This document shows positions 42,146 to 50,745 of a DNA stretch of 59,312 nucleotides, piece after piece. Both the position numbers and the translations under genes were made by a program. Source of the stretch: Bacillus sp. MM2020_1. GTDB taxonomy: Bacteria; Bacillota; Bacilli; Bacillales; Cytobacillaceae. The DNA lies in contig JAANMP010000027.1 of NCBI GenBank assembly GCA_011250595.1, positions 1 to 59,312 on the forward strand. Direction: 5' to 3'. Position 1 is the first letter of the stretch. Every line of letters begins with the position of its first letter. The notes under the pieces are model-generated. The model searched no databases and was not told the origin of the DNA. It saw nothing but the letters and a program-made list of their open reading frames with translations.

Positions 42146-43223
42146 TTTGTTTTCTCCTTCTTAGTATTATGAAAATTATTAGGAGGATTGGGATGTAGCC
42201 GTAAAAGATCCATAAATTCATTTGGGTTACGTATTTATCCAATGTTTCTTTCCATTGTTCGTTTATGAATTGAGATATAACCACACTGAGTAGGCTTAAA
42301 ATGATTAAATAGTTTTTTTGTTTCTTTTTAAAAATTCTCTTTAGACCTCGCGTTGAACACCATAATAGAAGAGCGATCAATGCTGAAACGATAATTAAAT
42401 ACATGGAGATATATAAGTATTCAAAGCGTTCTAAATAAGAGAGCCGGATAATTTTTATTAAAGTTAATTCTGGCCAAATGGTTTCTTTTAATTGTTTCTC
42501 ACTATAATACATAAATGATACAATCGAAGAAAGCGTATAGAGGAAGGTAGTAAACAATACCGCTAAATGAGCGAACTTTTTTGACGATTTAGGATTTCTA
42601 ATAAATGGATAGACCATGAGTAACGTTTCTGTTCCTGCTAACGTATACATAGAACTTTTGACTGCATCCAGCATATCCAAAAAAGAGTGATTCATGATTG
42701 GCAGTAAATTGGTAATATGCGCAGCCTTCAATGGAAAAATATAAAGGACGATTAGGGTGATTTGTGGAAATAAAAATGACAAAAAAGAAACACCAACAAC
42801 AACCCGAAATCCTCCAGACACACAATAATAAACTAAAACTAAGATTAATGAACAAATTATCCATGAGGGTAATGTAGGGAACATCCAAACTTGAATAATC
42901 TCAATAAATCCAAGTAAGACCGAGACACTGGCCAACCAATAATAAATCATAATGATAAGACTAAAAAAATTACCAAGAATATTCCCAAACACTTCTGAAT
43001 GGACATCAAGGATATCTCCATCGGCATTTTTGAGCAGTTTAAACATCATCCATATGAATAGTTGAACTAAACACCCTGCCAAGATTACACCAATCCATGC
43101 ATCATATCCTGCTTTTGCTGCAATGGTTCTTTGGAATCCTAATATGCCAACCCCAACTTGTGAATTGTAAACAATAAAGAAAACTAAATAGGGAGAAACT
43201 TGATGCCTTTTATTCACTTGCAA
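42138..43223 (-). CDS. Spore germination receptor B subunit (GerAB/APC-type permease)
   Basis: A 361-residue integral membrane protein with about ten helices, of the amino acid-polyamine-organocation superfamily used in germinant receptors. It starts QVSPYLVFFIVYNSQVGVGI, as usual for GerAB, and is the likely germinant-binding subunit; the germinant cannot be predicted. The start is TTG at 43223 (minus strand) preceded by AAAGGGG. Confidence 0.93.
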   Translation of the reverse strand: MQVNKRHQVSPYLVFFIVYNSQVGVGILGFQRTIAAKAGYDAWIGVILAGCLVQLFIWMMFKLLKNADGDILDVHSEVFGNILGNFFSLIIMIYYWLASVSVLLGFIEIIQVWMFPTLPSWIICSLILVLVYYCVSGGFRVVVGVSFLSFLFPQITLIVLYIFPLKAAHITNLLPIMNHSFLDMLDAVKSSMYTLAGTETLLMVYPFIRNPKSSKKFAHLAVLFTTFLYTLSSIVSFMYYSEKQLKETIWPELTLIKIIRLSYLERFEYLYISMYLIIVSALIALLLWCSTRGLKRIFKKKQKNYLIILSLLSVVISQFINEQWKETLDKYVTQMNLWIFYGYIPILLIIFIILRRRKQNG

Positions 43224-43242
43224 TGGAATACCCCTTTACGAT

Positions 43243-44739
43243 TTATTCATAAAAATCGTTCACTGGTTCTGGGTTCTCTCGATTCCCAGTTGATTTTCTT
43301 TTCTTTTGTGGTCTAAGGGTGGTCGGATTTTCTAGCTGTTTGGAAAAAGGAAGTCTAAACCAAAGATCTTGAAAGGATGTGGAGCGTATTGGGTACATGC
43401 TTAAATAAGGACGCCCGAGAGAAGTTAAGCGTAATACATGGAGAACTGTAAATTGGAGTCCTAAAAACACCCCAAGCAATCCAAACCATTGGGAAAGAAT
43501 AATAAAAGGAAACTTAATAAACCGAACAGTGTTGCTAAATTTATAAACCGGCGCCGTATAGGAAGCTAAGGTACCCATCCCTACTAAAATAAGCAATACA
43601 TTACTAGTTAACCCCGCTTCAACGACTGCCTGTCCGATAACAATACCACCCACAACCCCAAGAGATTGCCCGATTTTATATGGTAATCGAATCCCTGCTT
43701 CTTTTACCATTTCAATCATGAGTTCTAACATTAAAGCCTCTAAAAAAGGAGGAAAGGGAACAGTTACCCTTGAACCAACTAGAGTTTCGAGCAATGGGGC
43801 AGGAATCAATTCATAATGATAGGTCATGATCGCTACATACATTGGACTAGCAAGCGCGGAAATGAACATAGCACCAAAGCGTAATAGTCGAAAGAAATTT
43901 CCAATAATCCAGGAATAACTATAATCTTCCATCGAAATAAACGATTCAATCATGGTAACTGGAACAAGGACAAGATTTGGTGACCCATCCACTGCAATGA
44001 TTATTTTCCCTTCCGTTAACCCTGCAGCCACACGATCGACTCGCTCAGTTGAAATCGATTGCGGAAACAAAGAATTCGTATTGTCTTCAATCATTGAAGA
44101 GAGATAAGCACTGTCCTGGATATGATCATATTGAACATCGTTGATTCTTTGAACAACCGTGTTCACATTTTCCGGATCGGCAATCCCATCCATATAGATA
44201 ACGGCAACATTTGTTTTTGAAAGTTCGCCGACATTCATTTCGATTACAAGCAGTTCAGGGACAGGTAATCGTTTTCGAATAAGATTAATATTGGTGTCTA
44301 ATTCTTCAATAAAACCCACTTGTGGTCCAACAGCCGAAGATTCCATCATTGCTATGCTAACATCTCGAAATTTACTGTTTGCAATATTAATTAATAAACA
44401 TTCTTCATCTTGTTCATCCTTTTGAAGAGCCAAGAATCCCCGCATTAGGTTTTCAATGATTACCTTTGGATCATTTGTACAAAGAATTTCTTGTACAGGT
44501 ATAACACTTTTTAATTCCTCTAAAGATAGCTGCTCATTTAAAAAGGGCAAAACATCCTGGTGAAGGATGTCAGATGAAATCAGTGTTCGATAATACGAAA
44601 GCCAAAAAGGATGATCTTCTTTTATGGAAGTATGCTCATGAACAAAGTCATTTGATTTTGATAATCGTTGGAGCCAATTTTGATTCTCATCGTTTTGTGA
44701 GCTTGTTTCTTTGCTGGGAAGATCTGCCTTTGGTTTCAT
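43243..44739 (-). CDS. Spore germination receptor A subunit (GerA family)
   Basis: A 498-residue GerAA-type protein. The soluble N-terminal domain (1-285) has ELLVIEMNVGELSKTNVAVIYMDGIADPENVN and KIIIAVDGSPNLVLVPV. Four to five membrane helices follow (290-450), including FPPFLEALMLELMIEMVKEAGIRLP, and a basic C-terminal tail. A subunits form the oligomeric ion channel of the germinant receptor. First gene of the A-B-C operon, with GAGGG before the ATG. Forespore sigma-G control is expected, but no good sigma-G promoter was found upstream. Confidence 0.93.
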   Translation of the reverse strand: MKPKADLPSKETSSQNDENQNWLQRLSKSNDFVHEHTSIKEDHPFWLSYYRTLISSDILHQDVLPFLNEQLSLEELKSVIPVQEILCTNDPKVIIENLMRGFLALQKDEQDEECLLINIANSKFRDVSIAMMESSAVGPQVGFIEELDTNINLIRKRLPVPELLVIEMNVGELSKTNVAVIYMDGIADPENVNTVVQRINDVQYDHIQDSAYLSSMIEDNTNSLFPQSISTERVDRVAAGLTEGKIIIAVDGSPNLVLVPVTMIESFISMEDYSYSWIIGNFFRLLRFGAMFISALASPMYVAIMTYHYELIPAPLLETLVGSRVTVPFPPFLEALMLELMIEMVKEAGIRLPYKIGQSLGVVGGIVIGQAVVEAGLTSNVLLILVGMGTLASYTAPVYKFSNTVRFIKFPFIILSQWFGLLGVFLGLQFTVLHVLRLTSLGRPYLSMYPIRSTSFQDLWFRLPFSKQLENPTTLRPQKKRKSTGNRENPEPVNDFYE

Positions 44740-44805
44740 GGATATCCCTCAAAATAATTTTTTCTTAATATATGTAATACAGGGAATTATATACAAATTA
44801 TCCTG

Positions 44806-44823
44806 TAATCATAAGGTTAATGT
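44806..44823. repeat. 18-base sequence shared with the trhO promoter
   Basis: TAATCATAAGGTTAATGT occurs here, in the gap between the ger operon and the LCP gene, and again at 53261-53278 across the trhO -10 box. Both are in the same orientation ahead of plus-strand genes. Confidence 0.4.
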
Positions 44824-44930
44824 AAGGAAAGATAATGGTATGGAAGAATAAACAAAAGTAAAACAAGAGAAATTAAGTTGGAAGCAACTTTTATCTTTAA
44901 AACGAATATCATCGAAAGTTGGTGAAAAGC

Positions 44931-45854
44931 TTGAGAACATTCATGATAATTTTATTTTCTATTTTATTAGGAGGCTGTTCAGCTGGAGATTTAAGTGACC
45001 AAAATCAATTTCAACCCACTTCACCATCCAAAATTGTAGATAGGGCAAATCATAAAGATAAAAAAGGAATCATGAACTTTCTTTTAATAGGGAGTGATTC
45101 AAGAGGCGATCTTCAATCTTTCTCAGATGCAATCATTATTGCCCAATATGTACCTAAAGAAGGTAATATCAAGTTAATAAGTTTGATGAGAGACAGTTAT
45201 GTCAAAATTCCTGGGTATTCGAAAGGGTACGACAAACTCAACAAAGCATATTTTATCGGTGGAAATGAATTATTAAAAAAGACGATTTATCAAAATTTCG
45301 GAATTAAAGTAGATCACTCTGTATCCATTGATTTTAAAGGGTTTGCTAACTTTATTGACCTCATTGCACCGGAAGGAATCACAGTGAATGTCAGCCAAAA
45401 AATGATTGACGATTTTAACATGGACGTTAGGCCTGGGAAAAATGCGCTAAATGGAAGAGAATTATTAAAATATGTCCGGTTCAGACATGATGACGAAAGT
45501 GATTTTGGCCGCGTTAAACGACAACAAGAAGTTATCGTCAAGGTAAAGGAACAATTGAAAAATAAATTTAGCAATTTTGAGTCGCTGGCAGCGCTGCCGG
45601 ATTTTGTGGAGGAAAGTTTAAATCATGTGGAATCAGATATGGACAAAGGGGAGATTTTATCAGTCTTATCTAAACTTGTCTTTTATCCGATTAAAAATAT
45701 CGATAGTTTACGGATACCCGTCCAAAATAGCTTTGAAAATAAAACCTATCCCCATGCAGGTGCTGTTCTTAAGATCAATCTGGAAGAAAATCGAGAGGCA
45801 TTAAAGGATTTCTTACTAAAGCCTTCTCCGGTTAATAGAGAGTATCATTATTAA
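44931..45854 (+). CDS. LytR-CpsA-Psr (LCP) family protein with lipobox
   Basis: An LCP phosphotransferase-type protein of about 307 residues: NFLLIGSDSRGD, IKLISLMRDSYVKIPGY, DKLNKAYFIGG, and RFRHDDESDFGRVKRQQEV carrying the Arg/Asp set that binds polyprenyl pyrophosphate. LCP enzymes attach wall polymers to peptidoglycan. Instead of the usual N-terminal membrane helix, this one has LLGGC (Cys16), a lipoprotein signal. The start taken is TTG 44931 with GGTGA six bases upstream; GTG 44922 is possible. Divergent from the germination operon. Confidence 0.85.
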   Translation: MRTFMIILFSILLGGCSAGDLSDQNQFQPTSPSKIVDRANHKDKKGIMNFLLIGSDSRGDLQSFSDAIIIAQYVPKEGNIKLISLMRDSYVKIPGYSKGYDKLNKAYFIGGNELLKKTIYQNFGIKVDHSVSIDFKGFANFIDLIAPEGITVNVSQKMIDDFNMDVRPGKNALNGRELLKYVRFRHDDESDFGRVKRQQEVIVKVKEQLKNKFSNFESLAALPDFVEESLNHVESDMDKGEILSVLSKLVFYPIKNIDSLRIPVQNSFENKTYPHAGAVLKINLEENREALKDFLLKPSPVNREYHY

Positions 45855-45858
45855 TGGC

Positions 45859-45895
45859 AAAAAGCAGACAAACTCCAAGAGTATGTCTGCTTTTA
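45859..45895 (+). terminator. Rho-independent terminator after the LCP gene
   Basis: AAAGCAGACA pairs with TGTCTGCTTT around a ~13-base loop, ending in a TTTT tract. Confidence 0.85.
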
Positions 45896-45927
45896 TTATG
45901 GGATATGAAATTATAAAATTATTTTTT

Positions 45928-46108
45928 GGATAACACTGAATTAGTTCTCTGAATCCAGCTCCAACGCCCAGCGGCTAGTGGACTTCGCTCTCCGCCCTAC
46001 GATAAGTCAAGCACGAATGCGCTAACGCTCTTCGTGTTTCCTTTATCTCAGTTGGAGCGCTCCAGTCCATACGCAGCTAAACGGGCGCTTGCGCTTTTTG
46101 TTCTAAAA
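45928..46108 (-). repeat. ~180-bp dispersed repeat, copy 2 (inverted)
   Basis: The reverse complement of copy 1 (32928-33107) with a few substitutions. It runs from GGATAACACTGAATTAG to TTCTAAAA and stops two bases before the stop codon of the minus-strand gene at 46110. The 13-kb segment between the copies could invert by recombination. Confidence 0.9.
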
Positions 46109-46109
46109 C

Positions 46110-46409
46110 TTATCTTTTCAATTTATTGATTTCTTCCGTTACGACAAACGCAAGGTCATCATTTCCAAATAACGCTAACACTCCAAGCAAGGTTTGGTCG
46201 CTCACTTCACCCGCTTCTTCTTTTGGAACGGTTAACTCAATTGCTTCTTTTAGGGCAGGATTAGAGGCTTGATCGGGATAAGCTCGTAAATACAACTCTT
46301 CTGGATTAAGATCGTGATTCACGCACCATTGTGCAAATACTAGAATCATCATTTTCTCTTCACCGCGATAGTTTTCGATAATCTTTTCCTCTAACTGTTT
46401 TTGGTTCAT
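46110..46409 (-). CDS. Small cytosolic protein of unknown function (99 residues)
   Basis: An acidic helical protein: KQLEEKIIENYRGEEKMMIL, FAQWCVNHDLNPEELYLRAYP, then LLGVLALFGNDDLAFVVTEE. It has no known motif but a well-formed Bacillus-style gene structure (AAGGAGACC before the ATG). Its 3' end touches the repeat element. Divergent from the DUF1292 gene. Confidence 0.7.
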   Translation of the reverse strand: MNQKQLEEKIIENYRGEEKMMILVFAQWCVNHDLNPEELYLRAYPDQASNPALKEAIELTVPKEEAGEVSDQTLLGVLALFGNDDLAFVVTEEINKLKR

Positions 46410-46556
46410 TTCAAGGTCTCCTTAGAATTCATTATGAATTTATTATATAAGATTTTTGTCGAATATATAGTGGAAATACATAAATTCGAATGAAACCCAT
46501 TCATTTATGGGATAATGTTAAAGGTTATACTTTTTATATGAAAGGGGAACGTATAA

Positions 46557-46838
46557 ATGAGTAAGGTTGAAGTAGGCGAAATTTTTACCATAAGTGATGA
46601 AAATGATGAGGAACAAGAAGTCGAAGTGTTAGGAGTCATGACGATAGAAGGAAATGATTATGTGGCTGTCGGATTTGCGGAGGATGTTAGACAAGAATCA
46701 GATGAAGATATTGATATCTTTTTTCTGAAGGTCGATGATGACGGTGATTTTTCCGCCATAGAAAGTGATGAAGAATTCGACAAAGTTTCAGCAGCATTTG
46801 ACGAAATGATGGACGAGGAAGAAGGAACAGAAGAATAA
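46557..46838 (+). CDS. DUF1292 family small acidic protein
   Basis: A 93-residue, strongly acidic protein matching the DUF1292 pattern: VGEIFTISDENDEEQEVEVL, GNDYVAVGFAED, DIDIFFLKVDDDGDF and a Glu-rich tail. The function of the family is unknown; members are common in Firmicutes. AAAGGGGAAC precedes the ATG, and a terminator follows. Confidence 0.85.
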   Translation: MSKVEVGEIFTISDENDEEQEVEVLGVMTIEGNDYVAVGFAEDVRQESDEDIDIFFLKVDDDGDFSAIESDEEFDKVSAAFDEMMDEEEGTEE

Positions 46839-46851
46839 TATGCTTGGGACA

Positions 46852-46880
46852 AGAGGGATTAATTGATCTCTCTTTTTATT
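46852..46880 (+). terminator. Rho-independent terminator after the DUF1292 gene
   Basis: AGAGGGA (46852-46858) pairs with TCTCTCT (46867-46873) with one G-T pair, then a T-rich tract. Confidence 0.75.
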
Positions 46881-46968
46881 TTCTATGACTCCAATTGGGA
46901 AATTTATGTATGTATAAATTCTTTCTTGGCATACTACTGATGAAGAACATCTATAAAGGAGTAATGTA

Positions 46969-47217
46969 ATGTTAATTGAAGAAGGTACAAAATATCAAAT
47001 TTCCCCAGGTATTAAAGGTTTTTTCAATTCTGCTGAGTCGATGACTGTCCAAAGTTATAATGGAGTCACTGTACAATTCATTCTAGCAGACAGCAAAGGT
47101 CATGGGTCTATGCCAATAGAACATTTAAATTATTTATTAAAAAAATCAAACCTAACAAAAATTCCAAGTAAACGAATATTACTTAGCACTGACAATACTG
47201 AAGAACAGATCAGCTAA
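46969..47217 (+). CDS. Small protein of unknown function (82 residues)
   Basis: A short soluble protein rich in beta-strand pattern: IEEGTKYQISPGIKGFF, MTVQSYNGVTVQFILAD, then a helical HLNYLLKKSNL. The family is not recognised. AAAGGAG lies upstream of the ATG. It ends 23 bases before the alpha/beta hydrolase gene and may be co-transcribed with it. Confidence 0.65.
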   Translation: MLIEEGTKYQISPGIKGFFNSAESMTVQSYNGVTVQFILADSKGHGSMPIEHLNYLLKKSNLTKIPSKRILLSTDNTEEQIS

Positions 47218-47240
47218 AATACTCTGGAGTGGAAACCTAT

Positions 47241-48026
47241 ATGGAACTTAAGAAACTTACTCTCCAAGATACATCAATAGCATACATAGATAGCGGGACA
47301 GGGAAACCCATTGTTCTTCTGCATGGTTTTTGTGGAAGTTCTCAATATTGGGAACATGTCATACCGGCATTGTCAGCTGATTACCGGGTAATAGCTCCTG
47401 ATTTGCCTGGGCATGGACAATCTGGTCCCTTAAAAGGTAACACTACAATTGAAAATATCGCTGATCAAGTAAAAAGCCTTTTGGATAAATTAAATGTACC
47501 TATAGTGACTATGTTTGGTCACTCGTTAGGCGGCTACATCACACTTGCCTTCGCAGAAAAATATAGCGGCCAATTAAATGGGTATTCGCTTATTCATTCA
47601 ACCGCCTTTCCAGATTCGGAAGAGGCGAAAAAAGGAAGACTAGCCAATATTGAAAAAGTAAACCAGTCAGGAATCTACTCGCTAATCGACGGTTTGGTAC
47701 CAAAACTTTTCTCGCCGGAAAACCAGGATGAGAATTACGTAGGGGAAGCGATGGAGATAGGCTATACTACTTCAGCTGAGGGTGCAATAGATGCCCTAAA
47801 TGCGATGAAGGAGCGGACTGACCGTAATCATGTATTAGAAGTTTCTACACTACCTGTTCTTTTAATAGCAGGGGAACAAGATCAAATTATCCCATCAGAT
47901 AAGACTTTTTCGGTTAGCAAAGCTAATATTAGACAGTCATTAATAAAAGATTCGGGCCATATGAGTATGTATGAAAATCCTATGTATCTCATTTCAGAGA
48001 TTCAAAATTTTTTATCGAATCAATAA
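47241..48026 (+). CDS. Alpha/beta hydrolase (esterase-like)
   Basis: A 261-residue alpha/beta hydrolase with the oxyanion motif VLLHGFCGSS, nucleophile elbow GHSLGGY, acid residue in LLIAGEQDQIIP and His in DSGHMSMYE. The catalytic triad is complete; the substrate is unknown. ATG 47241 is preferred, with GGAG upstream; the GTG at 47229 overlaps that site. A terminator follows. Confidence 0.88.
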   Translation: MELKKLTLQDTSIAYIDSGTGKPIVLLHGFCGSSQYWEHVIPALSADYRVIAPDLPGHGQSGPLKGNTTIENIADQVKSLLDKLNVPIVTMFGHSLGGYITLAFAEKYSGQLNGYSLIHSTAFPDSEEAKKGRLANIEKVNQSGIYSLIDGLVPKLFSPENQDENYVGEAMEIGYTTSAEGAIDALNAMKERTDRNHVLEVSTLPVLLIAGEQDQIIPSDKTFSVSKANIRQSLIKDSGHMSMYENPMYLISEIQNFLSNQ

Positions 48027-48037
48027 TGGGTTAGTAG

Positions 48038-48066
48038 AGGAACCAAGCTGGTTCCTTTCTTTAATT
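48038..48066 (+). terminator. Rho-independent terminator
   Basis: AGGAACCA (48038-48045) pairs with TGGTTCCT (48049-48056), then a T-rich tail. Confidence 0.85.
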
Positions 48067-48111
48067 TGTATTCTAATAAAAAACAAATTTTCACATTGGA
48101 AGAAAAAATAA

Positions 48112-48143
48112 TTGACGAACAATAAGATTAAATGTTATCTTAT
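48112..48143 (+). promoter_or_regulatory. Promoter with dyad operator of the Mhq-like operon
   Basis: TTGACG (48112-48117), a 17-base spacer and TTATCT (48135-48140). ATAAGAT (48122-48128) and ATCTTAT (48137-48143) are perfect inverted copies with an 8-base spacer that straddle the -10 box. This is the layout of MarR/DUF24 repressors such as MhqR and YodB. Confidence 0.65.
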
Positions 48144-48194
48144 AAACAACAAAGGTTCATATTTAAATACAAAATAGAGAGGATGATGAAATTG

Positions 48195-48833
48195 ATGGCA
48201 CCGATGATTTATGAACTTCGTAAGCCGGCGCAAATTGAACCAGCTAAAACCTATCCGGCATTGTTTCTCATGCACGGGATTGGAAGTAATGAGCAGAACA
48301 TGTTGTCTTTGGTCAATGGATTAGAAGACAGCTTTTATATTTTCAGTGTTCGCGGGCATCTTCCTCAACCCCCAGGTTTTGCCTATTTTACCATTCAAGG
48401 GTATGGAAAACCGCATCGTGAAGTGTTCGATGAAGGAGTTAGTAAACTAACCAGCTTTATTGATTATGCATGTAGCGAATACCCGATAGATGAGAGTCAA
48501 TTGTTTTTACTAGGCTTCAGCCAGGGTGCTATTCTATCAATGACTTTAGGATTAGCATTGGGGAATCGAATCAAGGGGATTATTGCACTAAGCGGCTACA
48601 TTCCTGCCTTTGTTAAAGAAGAGTACAACATTAAGCCAGTTGATCAACTATCTTTGTTTATTTCTCATGGCGAAATGGATCAGGTTCTTCCATTTGATTG
48701 GGGGTTGGCAAATAATGAGTATTTCCGTGAGTTGGGGGCAGATGTCACCTTTAAGACGTATCAAGAAGGACATACAATTTCAATGGAAAACCATAAAGAT
48801 TTCATGCAATGGTTAGCAGAAAAAGTAAAATAA
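48195..48833 (+). CDS. Carboxylesterase/phospholipase of the MhqD type
   Basis: A 212-residue small alpha/beta hydrolase: LFLMHGIGSNE, nucleophile GFSQGA, DQVLPFDWG acid region and GHTIS carrying the His. It resembles B. subtilis MhqD (YodD), a hydrolase induced by methylhydroquinone and catechol. The frame is open back to 48132, but that stretch contains the promoter, so a start near 48195 (or TTG 48192) after GAGAGG is used. First gene of a three-gene operon. Confidence 0.82.
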   Translation: MAPMIYELRKPAQIEPAKTYPALFLMHGIGSNEQNMLSLVNGLEDSFYIFSVRGHLPQPPGFAYFTIQGYGKPHREVFDEGVSKLTSFIDYACSEYPIDESQLFLLGFSQGAILSMTLGLALGNRIKGIIALSGYIPAFVKEEYNIKPVDQLSLFISHGEMDQVLPFDWGLANNEYFRELGADVTFKTYQEGHTISMENHKDFMQWLAEKVK

Positions 48834-48869
48834 TAAAAATATAAAATGACAACTAAGGGGAAATGAGAT

Positions 48870-49313
48870 ATGTTAAACAATAAATTTGAAGCTAGTACAT
48901 TACTATTAAGAGTTATGTTAGGAATTACATTCTTTGTTCATGGATTAGTTAAATTCCAAGGCGGAATTGAAAATATCGTTGGTTGGTTTGATAGTATCGG
49001 TTTACCAGGATTCTTAGCTTATGGTGTTGCTTTAGTCGAGATGATCGGTGGAGCAGCTTTAGTGCTTGGTTTAGGAAGTCGAATTGTTTCAGGTTTACTT
49101 GCATTGTTGATGATTGGAGCAACAATAAAAGTGAAACTTTCAGTAGGCTTTTTAGGGAATGGACAAATGGCTGGTTATGAATTAGATTTGGCTTTATTGG
49201 TAATGGCTGTGTTTATTGTGATTAATGGAAGCAAAATGTTTGCGTTAGATCAGCTTATTTTCAAAGGAAACAAGGAAGATAAAACATCCTTTTCAAAAAG
49301 TCTTACTAACTAA
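48870..49313 (+). CDS. DoxX family membrane protein (MhqP-like)
   Basis: A 147-residue protein with four membrane helices and the DoxX features LLLRVMLGITFFVHGLVKF and GVALVEMIGGAALVLGLG. In Bacillus, DoxX proteins such as MhqP and CatD are induced by quinones and thiol-reactive aromatics and act with ring-cleavage dioxygenases. This fits the genes on both sides. 36 bases after the esterase gene. Confidence 0.88.
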   Translation: MLNNKFEASTLLLRVMLGITFFVHGLVKFQGGIENIVGWFDSIGLPGFLAYGVALVEMIGGAALVLGLGSRIVSGLLALLMIGATIKVKLSVGFLGNGQMAGYELDLALLVMAVFIVINGSKMFALDQLIFKGNKEDKTSFSKSLTN

Positions 49314-49333
49314 ACAAAATAGGGGGAATTAGC

Positions 49334-50110
49334 ATGTTACCGTCTTTTTTTATTGCTCATGGTGCGCCGTTATTAGCGGTTGAGAATAATGAATATACTC
49401 AGTTTCTAAATCAGCTTGGGCAAACCCTGCCACGACCAAAGGCGATTATCTTGTTTTCGGCCCATTGGGAATCATCCATTCAAAAAGTAAGCGATGTTGA
49501 CACCTATGACACGATCTATGATTTCGGTGGTTTCGATCCGGAATTGTACCGCATTAAATATCCTGCACAGGGCAATCAGCAGATTTCTAAAGAAATTAAA
49601 GATTTGTTTACTGAAAATGGTGTAAGTTTCGATGTTGAAACGAAACGCGGTCTCGATCATGGAGCATGGGTGGTTCTTCGTCTTCTTTATCCGAATGCAG
49701 ATATTCCGGTGATTTCGATGTCTGTTAATCAAAATCTAAAACCTGAAGAACAATATAAAATCGGTAAATCTTTGTCGGCCTTACGAGCAAATGATATTTT
49801 AATTATTGCTAGTGGGGGAACCGTGCATAATCTTAGAGCGGTAAAATGGGCAGATAACGAAGTCGATCAATGGGCGCTTGAGTTTGACGATTGGTTGGCA
49901 CATCATTTGAATAATTGGGATCTAGACTCCTTATTCAAATATGATTCTTTAGCACCTAATGCTGAATATGCGGTACCACGTTATGGCAAAGAACACTTTA
50001 TTCCGATTTTCTATGCATTGGGAGCAGCAGATAATAGTCAAAAAGCAGCTTTATTGCATCGCAGTTTTCGATATGGAAATCTGAGTCATAGTGTTTGGCA
50101 GTTTGGATGA
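49334..50110 (+). CDS. Class III extradiol/4,5-DOPA-type dioxygenase
   Basis: A 258-residue LigB-type dioxygenase like E. coli YgiD: H9 (FIAHGAP), H44 (FSAHWES), GGTVHNLR and KEHFIPIFYALGA supply metal-binding and catalytic histidines. It would cleave a catechol ring with O2. In the operon with an MhqD-like esterase and DoxX it probably detoxifies quinone or catechol compounds. AGGGGG precedes the ATG. Confidence 0.88.
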   Translation: MLPSFFIAHGAPLLAVENNEYTQFLNQLGQTLPRPKAIILFSAHWESSIQKVSDVDTYDTIYDFGGFDPELYRIKYPAQGNQQISKEIKDLFTENGVSFDVETKRGLDHGAWVVLRLLYPNADIPVISMSVNQNLKPEEQYKIGKSLSALRANDILIIASGGTVHNLRAVKWADNEVDQWALEFDDWLAHHLNNWDLDSLFKYDSLAPNAEYAVPRYGKEHFIPIFYALGAADNSQKAALLHRSFRYGNLSHSVWQFG

Positions 50111-50130
50111 GCTAATTCCTTATTGTAAAA

Positions 50131-50161
50131 AAAATCCTTCCGTAGGGAAGGATTTTTTTTT
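50131..50161. terminator. Bidirectional terminator
   Basis: AAAATCCTTCC (50131-50141) pairs with GGAAGGATTTT (50146-50156), with T runs on both strands, between convergent genes. Confidence 0.92.
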
Positions 50162-50184
50162 GTTGATTGAATATTGTTATGTTG

Positions 50185-50538
50185 TTACATTGGAGCAAGA
50201 CCCATGTATACTCCATTAATAAATACTGCCATCATTAAAGAGCCTTCTTGCGTATAATAAGGTACTCCCACCATTAAAGTATTATCATGGGTATGATTGA
50301 CAATTACTTCGATGTTTTTTGCGCCTTTCCAGCTGATACCATCATACATTAGGGAAAATTTTGCATCCTTAAACGCTTGACTACTTATTAACTCAGCAAC
50401 AATTTTATTTTTCTCAGCTCCTAAAACTGGTGAAACATCACAACCACATTCTCCTGCTGCTTTTACCGAATTCCCCGTAGTCACAAACAACGATAAGGCA
50501 ATAACCACTCCACATAAAACTGTTAATAATTTTTTCAT
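50185..50538 (-). CDS. Small secreted protein of unknown function
   Basis: A 117-residue protein with a classic signal peptide (KKLLTVLCGVVIALSLFV, cleavage near VKAA), leaving a mature part of about 90 residues starting GECGCD. That mature part has the Cys pair, a central basic-hydrophobic region and VNHTHDNT, and ends MAVFINGVYMGLAPM. No family recognised; a secreted peptide, inhibitor or envelope factor is possible. A strong AAAGGAGG precedes the ATG, with another AAGGAGG 20 bases further upstream. Confidence 0.75.
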   Translation of the reverse strand: MKKLLTVLCGVVIALSLFVTTGNSVKAAGECGCDVSPVLGAEKNKIVAELISSQAFKDAKFSLMYDGISWKGAKNIEVIVNHTHDNTLMVGVPYYTQEGSLMMAVFINGVYMGLAPM

Positions 50539-50660
50539 CTTTTTTCCTCCTTTATTTTAACCTCCTTAACTTTATTCTCTTTTTTTCGACAAACTCCTTC
50601 AAAAATTTTGGGAAAATATTCGACAAATGTAAAAATTTATTACAAATTCGTGTCAAAATG

Positions 50661-50674
50661 GGTGTCAGGCACCA
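50661..50674. repeat. GGTGTCAGGCACC dispersed repeat, copy 2
   Basis: GGTGTCAGGCACCA in the gap before the metallophosphoesterase gene, identical to the copy at 17771-17785 over 14 bases. Confidence 0.8.
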
Positions 50675-50745
50675 AGTTGTTGTCATTTTTCCATAAATAG
50701 GTTCTAATGGAAGTATGATTCTAAACAGTAAGAAGGGATTTTCCT

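Noticed and set aside
44768..44795. Sigma-G promoter for the germination operon (minus strand TGTATA ... CATATAT)
   Set aside because: The spacer is 15 bases, shorter than the expected 17-18, and the -10 match is poor.
48132..48194. N-terminal extension of the MhqD-like esterase
   Set aside because: The stretch contains the -10 box and operator; the family starts near MAPMIYELR.
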